Part shown: positions 58,601 through 64,000 of the stretch, one piece after another | Position numbering within the stretch: the stretch's first letter is position 1 | Layout of the letters: every line of letters begins with the position of its first letter | Origin: Spirosoma aerolatum | Lineage (GTDB): Bacteria > Bacteroidota > Bacteroidia > Cytophagales > Spirosomataceae | DNA length: 64,000 nucleotides | NCBI RefSeq assembly: GCF_002056795.1 | Contig: NZ_CP020104.1 | Coordinates: 2,615,001 to 2,679,000, forward strand | Reading direction: 5' to 3' | Position numbers and translations under genes: made by a program | Notes under the pieces: generated by a model | What the model saw: only the letters and a program-made list of their open reading frames with translations | Told to the model about the DNA's origin: nothing | The model's database searches: none

Positions 58601-58675
58601 GAATGCGTAAATGAGTAAATAGCTTTGTCGGCGAATTTTTTCACTCAATCACTCATTCGCTCAATCACTCATTTG
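58601..58675. repeat. Imperfect repeats of TCACTCAATCACTCATT type before acs
   Basis: Two direct copies of TCACTCAATCACTCATT-like words (58638-58672) stand directly before the acs start, with a partial inverted counterpart (GAATGCGTAAATGAGTAAA) at 58601-58619. Same words as at 6605-6670, where they also touch a start codon. Confidence 0.65.
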
Positions 58676-58678
58676 ATT

Positions 58679-60574
58679 ATGCGTATCCGAACCTTTGACG
58701 AGTACCAGGCCGCTTATCAGAAAAGCGTAGAAGACCCGGAAGAATTCTGGGCCGAAATTGCCCAGAATTTTCACTGGCGTAAACCCTGGACCAAAACCCT
58801 GCAATGGAATTTTACGGAACCCAATGTAAAGTGGTTTATAGGAGGTAAACTCAATATTACGGAAAACTGTCTTGACCGGCACCTGGCTGACCGGGGTGAT
58901 CAACCGGCCATTATCTGGGAGCCTAACGATCCGGCTGAAGCGGGCGTTACACTAACTTATAAGATGCTGTTCGACCAGGTATGCCGATTTGCCAATGTGT
59001 TAAGACGTAATGGTGTACAAAAAGGTGACCGGGTTTGTATTTATATGCCCATGGTGCCCGAACTAGCCATCGCTGTACTGGCCTGTGCCCGAATTGGTGC
59101 TATTCACTCCGTAGTGTTTGGTGGATTTTCGGCACAAAGTATCGCTGACCGGATCAATGATGCACAGTGTAAAGTTGTAGTAACGGCCGATGGGGCCTAC
59201 CGGGGCAATAAAGAAATTCCACTGAAGAGTACAGTCGATGATGCACTCATTGGTTGCCCAAGTGTTGAGAAAGTGATTGTGCTAACCCGTACCCGAACGC
59301 CTGTTTCGATGCTGAAAGGACGGGATGTATGGTGGGAGCAGGAATTGAAGCAGGTAACGGCCGAATGCCCGGCTGAAGAAATGGACGCTGAAGATATGCT
59401 GTTCATTCTATACACCTCTGGCTCAACCGGGAAACCCAAAGGCGTGGTTCATACCTGCGGGGGCTACATGGTATATGCGGCCTATACGTTCCAGAATGTG
59501 TTTCAGTATGAGGCAGGGCAGACCCACTTCTGTACAGCTGATATTGGCTGGATTACCGGGCATAGCTACATTGTATATGGGCCGCTAGCTTGTGGTGCCA
59601 CGTCGATTATTTTTGAAGGCGTTCCAACCTATCCTGATGCGGGCCGATTCTGGGATATTGTCGATAAATACAACGTTGATATTCTGTATACGGCTCCTAC
59701 GGCAATTCGGTCGCTGATGGGATTTGGACTGGAAAAAGTCGAAAACCACGATTTGAGCAGCTTACAGGTGCTTGGCTCCGTTGGCGAACCGATCAATGAG
59801 GAAGCCTGGCATTGGTACGACGAGCACATCGGTAAGGGCCGCTGTCCGATTGTCGATACCTGGTGGCAGACCGAAACGGGTGGTATTTTGATCTCCCCAC
59901 TGGCGGGTATTACCAAAACCAAACCAACCTATGCCACACTACCCTTGCCGGGTGTTCAGCCGATACTGGTGGATGAAACGGGTAAAGAAATCGAAGGCAA
60001 TGGCGTGAGTGGCAATTTGTGCATGAAATTTCCGTGGCCGGGTATTTTACGGACAACCTATGGCGATCACGAACGCTGCCGCCAAACCTATTTCGCTACC
60101 TATCCGGGTTTATATTTCACTGGCGACGGTTGCCTCCGTGATGAAGACGGCTATTACCGCATCACAGGTCGGGTCGATGATGTGCTGAACGTATCGGGTC
60201 ATCGGATTGGGACGGCCGAGGTCGAAAATGCCATCAACATGCACACAGGGGTAGTGGAAAGTGCGGTAGTCGGCTATCCGCACGACATCAAAGGGCAGGG
60301 CATATATGCCTATGTGATTACCGATCAGGAACCGAATGGACATGACGCTGACCTGACCAAGCGTGATATTCTGGCAACGGTAAGCCGGGTAATCGGTCCG
60401 ATTGCCAAGCCCGATAAAATTCAATTTGTGACGGGGCTTCCTAAAACCCGTTCGGGGAAAATCATGCGTCGAATCCTGCGCAAAATTGCCGAAGGCGATA
60501 CCAGTAATCTCGGCGACACGACTACCTTGCTCGATCCGGCGGTTGTAGAAGAGATTAAAGCGGGAGCTTTGTAA
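58679..60574 (+). CDS. acs: Acetyl-CoA synthetase
   Basis: 631 aa from ATG 58679 ([20 protein letters not shown]); a Met at 58625 lies in the repeat region. Activates acetate to acetyl-AMP and then acetyl-CoA. Blocks: [20 protein letters not shown] (P-loop-like), [58 protein letters not shown] (hinge), and [18 protein letters not shown] with the Lys that is regulated by acetylation. Normal length for Acs. Followed by an 18-bp-stem terminator. Confidence 0.96.
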   Translation: MRIRTFDEYQAAYQKSVEDPEEFWAEIAQNFHWRKPWTKTLQWNFTEPNVKWFIGGKLNITENCLDRHLADRGDQPAIIWEPNDPAEAGVTLTYKMLFDQVCRFANVLRRNGVQKGDRVCIYMPMVPELAIAVLACARIGAIHSVVFGGFSAQSIADRINDAQCKVVVTADGAYRGNKEIPLKSTVDDALIGCPSVEKVIVLTRTRTPVSMLKGRDVWWEQELKQVTAECPAEEMDAEDMLFILYTSGSTGKPKGVVHTCGGYMVYAAYTFQNVFQYEAGQTHFCTADIGWITGHSYIVYGPLACGATSIIFEGVPTYPDAGRFWDIVDKYNVDILYTAPTAIRSLMGFGLEKVENHDLSSLQVLGSVGEPINEEAWHWYDEHIGKGRCPIVDTWWQTETGGILISPLAGITKTKPTYATLPLPGVQPILVDETGKEIEGNGVSGNLCMKFPWPGILRTTYGDHERCRQTYFATYPGLYFTGDGCLRDEDGYYRITGRVDDVLNVSGHRIGTAEVENAINMHTGVVESAVVGYPHDIKGQGIYAYVITDQEPNGHDADLTKRDILATVSRVIGPIAKPDKIQFVTGLPKTRSGKIMRRILRKIAEGDTSNLGDTTTLLDPAVVEEIKAGAL

Positions 60575-60594
60575 ATCTGTTCTGAGTTTCGCAT

Positions 60595-60645
60595 ATAAAA
60601 GCGGGTTACAACCATTGATCGATAGTTGTAACCCGCTTTTATATT
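60595..60645 (+). terminator. Intrinsic terminator after acs
   Basis: Perfect 18-bp stem 60595-60612 / 60625-60642 with 12-nt loop, 3' arm ending CGCTTTTAT. Placed 20 bp after the acs stop. Confidence 0.88.
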
Positions 60646-60714
60646 GTTATTGATTGACCTGAATTCAATGAATTATTATAGTACGATCAACCCTTTAACA
60701 GACTTGCAGAATCA

Positions 60715-61695
60715 ATGAATAGCGTTGTCGTTTCATCAAATTATGTACTAGATGCGCTTGTAGGGCTTTGTGTTGGCGATGCTCTGGGAGTACCAGTTGA
60801 ATTTTTGACTCGTAGTTATTTAAGAGACCATACTGTTACTGACATGATGGGTTATGGCACACACAATCAGCCGCCAGGAACTTGGTCAGATGATAGTTCA
60901 TTGGCTTTTTGCTTAGCGGAAAGCTTATGTGGCGGGTATAGTCTCAATGATATTGCAGTGAAATCTGTGCAGTGGTACGAAGGGACACTCTGGACCCCAC
61001 ATGGCTCTGTGTTTGATATAGGTATAGCTACGTCGAGAGCTTTGCATAGGGTAGCGAGTGGTGTTGATCGATTAGTTTCTGGGGGTGCTGGAGAGGAGGA
61101 TAATGGTAACGGGTCATTGATGCGTATTTTGCCGATCGTATTTTATCTTAAAGACAAAGCTATTCATGAGCGTTTTCGGATTATTGCACAGGTGTCCGGG
61201 ATGACTCATGCTCATATTCGATCAGTTTTTGCTTGTTTTATTTATTGTGAATATGCGTTACTACTAATCAAAGGATTTGAAAAGCGCCAGGCCTTCAAAG
61301 CCATGCAGGCAGAAGTAAACGATTTTGTTAAGAAGCATGCAGCCCTTGCAGAAAAGGAACTGAATCACTTCCACAGATTATTGGAAAATCCAATTGGCGA
61401 CTATGAGATAAGGCCTATCGATCAATATACCGAAGCTGAAATTGCGTCGTCAGGCTATGTCATACACACCCTGGAAGCTAGTATGTGGTCTTTCCTTACA
61501 ACAAATAGTTATGTTGATGCCGTATTGAAAGCAGTAAATCTTGGTAATGATACAGATACTACTGGCTGTGTAACGGGAGGACTTGCCGGGTTATATTATG
61601 GCTTGGAAGCTATACCAGAATCCTGGGTGGACGCTATTGCCCGAAAGCAGGACATTTTTGACCTTGCTACTAGATTGTTTACGTCACTTCATTAA
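60715..61695 (+). CDS. ADP-ribosylglycohydrolase family protein
   Basis: 326 aa. Helical ADP-ribosyl hydrolase fold: ALVGLCVGDALGVPVEF near the start, GTWSDDSSLAFCLAESL with the metal-binding D-D, EEDNGNGSLMRILPIVF, and near the C-terminus NLGNDTDTTGCVTGGLAGLYYG, the second metal-binding block. It removes ADP-ribose from proteins or small molecules. No ADP-ribosyltransferase is adjacent. Codon use is more AT-rich than that of its neighbours, which suggests transfer. Confidence 0.93.
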   Translation: MNSVVVSSNYVLDALVGLCVGDALGVPVEFLTRSYLRDHTVTDMMGYGTHNQPPGTWSDDSSLAFCLAESLCGGYSLNDIAVKSVQWYEGTLWTPHGSVFDIGIATSRALHRVASGVDRLVSGGAGEEDNGNGSLMRILPIVFYLKDKAIHERFRIIAQVSGMTHAHIRSVFACFIYCEYALLLIKGFEKRQAFKAMQAEVNDFVKKHAALAEKELNHFHRLLENPIGDYEIRPIDQYTEAEIASSGYVIHTLEASMWSFLTTNSYVDAVLKAVNLGNDTDTTGCVTGGLAGLYYGLEAIPESWVDAIARKQDIFDLATRLFTSLH

Positions 61696-61708
61696 GTTGA
61701 GGGGTGTA

Positions 61709-62236
61709 CTACTTTACCTTTACAATCTCCCCGAAGTAATTCATGAACAGGGTGTAGTCGGCTGTTTTCTGGCTGATGGGGTCAACTACACGCATGACAA
61801 GATTAATGTAGCGCTGGCCGTTGAAGGTTGGTTTGTAGGTGACGGTTTTCAGGACTGAGCGTTCTACTACCTCATCGCTTTTGATAAAATACAGCAGATC
61901 ATCTTTGAGCAATGTACGTTTGAATAGCTGACTGCCTGATTTTTTTGTTGCCAGTACCGTGATCGTGTTATTGAAATAACAGCCGCCCGACGTCTCGGTT
62001 GAACTGGTATCCTGCGCCAGCGTTAAGGTCACCTTGATTGACTTACCAGATTCCTGATACACATCGGATTTTCCCAGCTTGTCAGCATCGACAACGGTTT
62101 TACAATCTTTGGGTTTGGGGGTTGCGGTCGCTACTGAGTCGGCTTTTGATGGAGTTTGTGCTTCCTGCGTTTTTTCAGAGCGTCCACAGGCAGCTAATAA
62201 ACCAATTGTCAGGAGGAGTAGAAATGTATTTTTCAT
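61709..62236 (-). CDS. Lipoprotein, possibly DUF4738-like
   Basis: 175 aa from M at 62236: MKNTFLLLLTIGLLAACGRS with lipobox Cys17. After a T/S/K-rich linker (about 20-45) a beta-sandwich-like domain contains YQESGKSIKVTLTLAQDTSS, LATKKSGSQLFKRTLLKDDL, RYINLVMRVVDPISQKTADY, TLFMNYFGEIVKV. Resembles DUF4738-type Bacteroidota lipoproteins; match uncertain. Converges with the ADP-ribosylglycohydrolase gene. Confidence 0.72.
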   Translation of the reverse strand: MKNTFLLLLTIGLLAACGRSEKTQEAQTPSKADSVATATPKPKDCKTVVDADKLGKSDVYQESGKSIKVTLTLAQDTSSTETSGGCYFNNTITVLATKKSGSQLFKRTLLKDDLLYFIKSDEVVERSVLKTVTYKPTFNGQRYINLVMRVVDPISQKTADYTLFMNYFGEIVKVK

Positions 62237-62399
62237 GGAGTAAAGTTCGGGCTTAAACGCCAAGGTGCCAAGCGTTCGTAAAGTTTACAAATCGATAGGC
62301 TTTGCGCAGAGTTAGCGACCTAAATTGATTGTTTTTGTGTTGTATAGCAGGGCAGCCCTGCATTTCTACGCTGCTCATATACCTCCTACACAAATACCT

Positions 62400-64000
62400 A
62401 TGCAACTTCTTTACAGCTATTTACGGCGTTATTGGAGCCTGTTGGCACTCGCTCTTGTCCTAGCCGCCATCAACCAGATTTTCTCGTTACTTGATCCGTA
62501 CATTTTTCGAAAAATTATTGACCAGTATGTTGTTAAACCCGGTGGAGCCCTTCGGCCGATTAGTTTCTGGAGCTTCCTGAAAAACGGAGCTGGCCTGCTG
62601 ATTTTACAAGCGCTTGGTGTAGCAATGGTGAGCCGAATTGCCAAAAACTTTCAGGACTACTACGTTAACGTAATTACCCAGCGGTTGGGCGCTAAGCTCT
62701 ATACCGATGGGCTTCGGCATTCGCTCGAATTGCCCTATCAAGTCTTTGAAGATCAACGTTCGGGAGAGACATTGGGTAAGTTACAGAAAGTGCGAGCCGA
62801 TGTTGAAAAGCTGATTCAATCGTTTGTGAATGTGCTCTTTACCTCCATTGTCGGTATCGTGTTCGTGATGTGGTATGCCTCAACAGTCTACTGGCCAATT
62901 GCTCCGGTTTACTTCCTGACTATTCCGCTGCTGGGTATTCTGAGTTCGTTGCTGAGCAAAAAAATTAAGGTCGTTCAGAAAACGATTGTTGCCGAAACAA
63001 CGGCTCTGGCGGGTTCAACAACAGAGAGTTTACGTAATATCGAACTGGTGAAAAGCCTCGGACTGGCACAACAGGAAACCGAACGATTGAATGCCACAAC
63101 CGAAAAAATCCTGAAGCTCGAACTTAAAAAGGTTCGCTATATCCGGTCGCTGTCGTTTATCCAGGGCACGTTTGTAAACCTGCTCCGTAACGCCATCATG
63201 CTGTTTATGCTGTTTCTGGTGGTGCAGGAACGCATTACGGTGGGTGAATTTTTCTCGCTGTTCATCTACTCTTTCGCCATCTTCGGGCCGTTGCAAGAGT
63301 TGGGTAATATTATCAACGTATATCGGGAGACGGAAGCGTCGCTGGCCAATTTCCAGCAGATTCTGAACACGCCCCGCGATGTGCAGCCTGCGCTTCCACA
63401 GCCGGTTCATTCGCTCAAGACACTGGCCTTTGACGATGTTCATTTCAAACATCTGACGGCTAACAAACCAGCTCTCGATGGTATTTCGTTTGATGCACAG
63501 GTGGGTGAAACACTGGCCTTTGTCGGGCCGAGTGGGTCTGGTAAAACGACACTTGTTAAGCTATTGGTTGGTTTATACCGGCCATTAAGTGGACAGATTT
63601 TGTACAATGGTATTCCGGGGGCAGATGTGAATCTGGATGAGCTTCGGGAGCAAATTGGCTTCGTCACGCAGGATACGCAGTTATTTGCCGGAACCATTCG
63701 GGAAAACCTTCGTTTTGTAGCGCCCCACGCAACGGACGAAGAATGCCTAACGGCGTTGCATCAGGCAGCTGCCGACTCGCTGCTGGCCCGTGCCCCGCAG
63801 GGACTTGATACCGTTATAGGGGAAGGGGGAGTAAAAGTGTCGGGTGGCGAAAAGCAACGGCTTAGCATTGCCCGTGCGTTACTTCGTAAACCTTCGTTGC
63901 TCGTATTTGATGAAGCGACATCGGCCCTGGATTCGCTCACCGAAGAGGAAATTACGGATACCGTGCGCACCGTATCGGCTATGAACCAGCAGATTACTAT
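62400..64000 (+). CDS. ABC exporter, fused membrane and ATP-binding domains (3' end outside window)
   Basis: Open from ATG 62400 to the window end (533 codons visible). Six membrane segments in the first 320 residues (LLALALVLAAINQIFSLLDP..., KNGAGLLILQALGVAMV, VLFTSIVGIVFVMWYA, GNIVNL-like loops), then the ATPase: GPSGSGKTTLVKLLVGLYRP (Walker A, near residue 378), VSGGEKQRLSIARAL (signature) and LLVFDEATSALD (Walker B). This is the ABCB/MsbA layout of homodimeric exporters for lipids, peptides or drugs. Substrate unknown. Confidence 0.93.
   Translation, partial: MQLLYSYLRRYWSLLALALVLAAINQIFSLLDPYIFRKIIDQYVVKPGGALRPISFWSFLKNGAGLLILQALGVAMVSRIAKNFQDYYVNVITQRLGAKLYTDGLRHSLELPYQVFEDQRSGETLGKLQKVRADVEKLIQSFVNVLFTSIVGIVFVMWYASTVYWPIAPVYFLTIPLLGILSSLLSKKIKVVQKTIVAETTALAGSTTESLRNIELVKSLGLAQQETERLNATTEKILKLELKKVRYIRSLSFIQGTFVNLLRNAIMLFMLFLVVQERITVGEFFSLFIYSFAIFGPLQELGNIINVYRETEASLANFQQILNTPRDVQPALPQPVHSLKTLAFDDVHFKHLTANKPALDGISFDAQVGETLAFVGPSGSGKTTLVKLLVGLYRPLSGQILYNGIPGADVNLDELREQIGFVTQDTQLFAGTIRENLRFVAPHATDEECLTALHQAAADSLLARAPQGLDTVIGEGGVKVSGGEKQRLSIARALLRKPSLLVFDEATSALDSLTEEEITDTVRTVSAMNQQIT

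Overview
The window looks like a chromosomal segment of a Bacteroidota bacterium, most likely a Cytophagales member close to Spirosoma. Protein content points there: a giant hybrid two-component regulator, Wzi-type outer-membrane protein, Bacteroidota-style tyrosine integrase, ISAon1/IS982/IS630 elements, DUF349 protein. So do Bacteroidota-type promoters (TTG, 20 nt, TATTTTTG) in front of both tRNA genes. The assignment is from recognition of families, not from a database search.

Left core (1-12.9 kb) and right core (53.6-64 kb) are housekeeping: truB (partial), ribF, a BaiN/HI0933-like flavoprotein, a membrane-anchored NUC nuclease, an SPFH lipoprotein, an FtsX-like permease, a multi-PAS histidine kinase, tRNA-Leu(CAA) and Wzi on the left; tRNA-Thr(TGT), a DUF349 protein, pdxH, an MHS transporter, acs, an ADP-ribosylglycohydrolase, a lipoprotein and an ABC exporter (partial) on the right. 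Several intergenic gaps carry long near-perfect hairpins built from short TGAATGATTGA-like words.

From 13 to 30.7 kb is an accessory island. Its centre is a pair of paralogous genes (17973-19352 and 23297-24874, minus strand) whose products resemble the helical pore-forming domain of Cry delta-endotoxins followed by a probable beta-prism domain, here preceded by a twin-arginine plus lipobox signal. Between them lies a stand-alone tatA. The promoters of both toxin genes and of tatA share the same direct-repeat operator (two CGGCCAATT-like boxes 22 bp apart, about 180 bp upstream of each start codon). Behind toxin 2 sits a 1334-residue hybrid sensor/AraC regulator, and behind toxin 1 is a decayed scrap of the same regulator, so a regulator-toxin cassette was duplicated and one regulator copy lost. 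Lipase, hemerythrin, DUF418, HXXEE, DUF2165 and MliC-like genes and several gene relics fill the rest. An ISAon1-type insertion sequence lies just upstream of the regulator.

From 30.75 to 53.62 kb is a 22.8-kb integrative element inserted in the 3' half of tRNA-Thr(TGT), with 99-bp att duplications at both ends and identical 23-bp integrase-arm-like repeats just inside. Its plus-strand operon encodes integrase, excisionase-like protein, RepA-like ATPase, a strong palindrome that may be an origin, a primase-like protein, small and large terminase subunits and one phage tail-like protein, but no portal, capsid, protease or conjugation genes: this looks like a phage satellite or a strongly reduced prophage. 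The cargo follows as modules separated by arrays of a degenerate 55-57-bp repeat: a three-gene membrane/trypsin-FGE system, then a nucleotide-hydrolase/TIR-like effector candidate. Beyond an IS982 copy come small HTH regulators with a shared TTGTATATATACAA operator, a two-gene membrane/coiled-coil pair, a truncated nuclease lipoprotein, an AbiGi-like gene and an IS630 copy.
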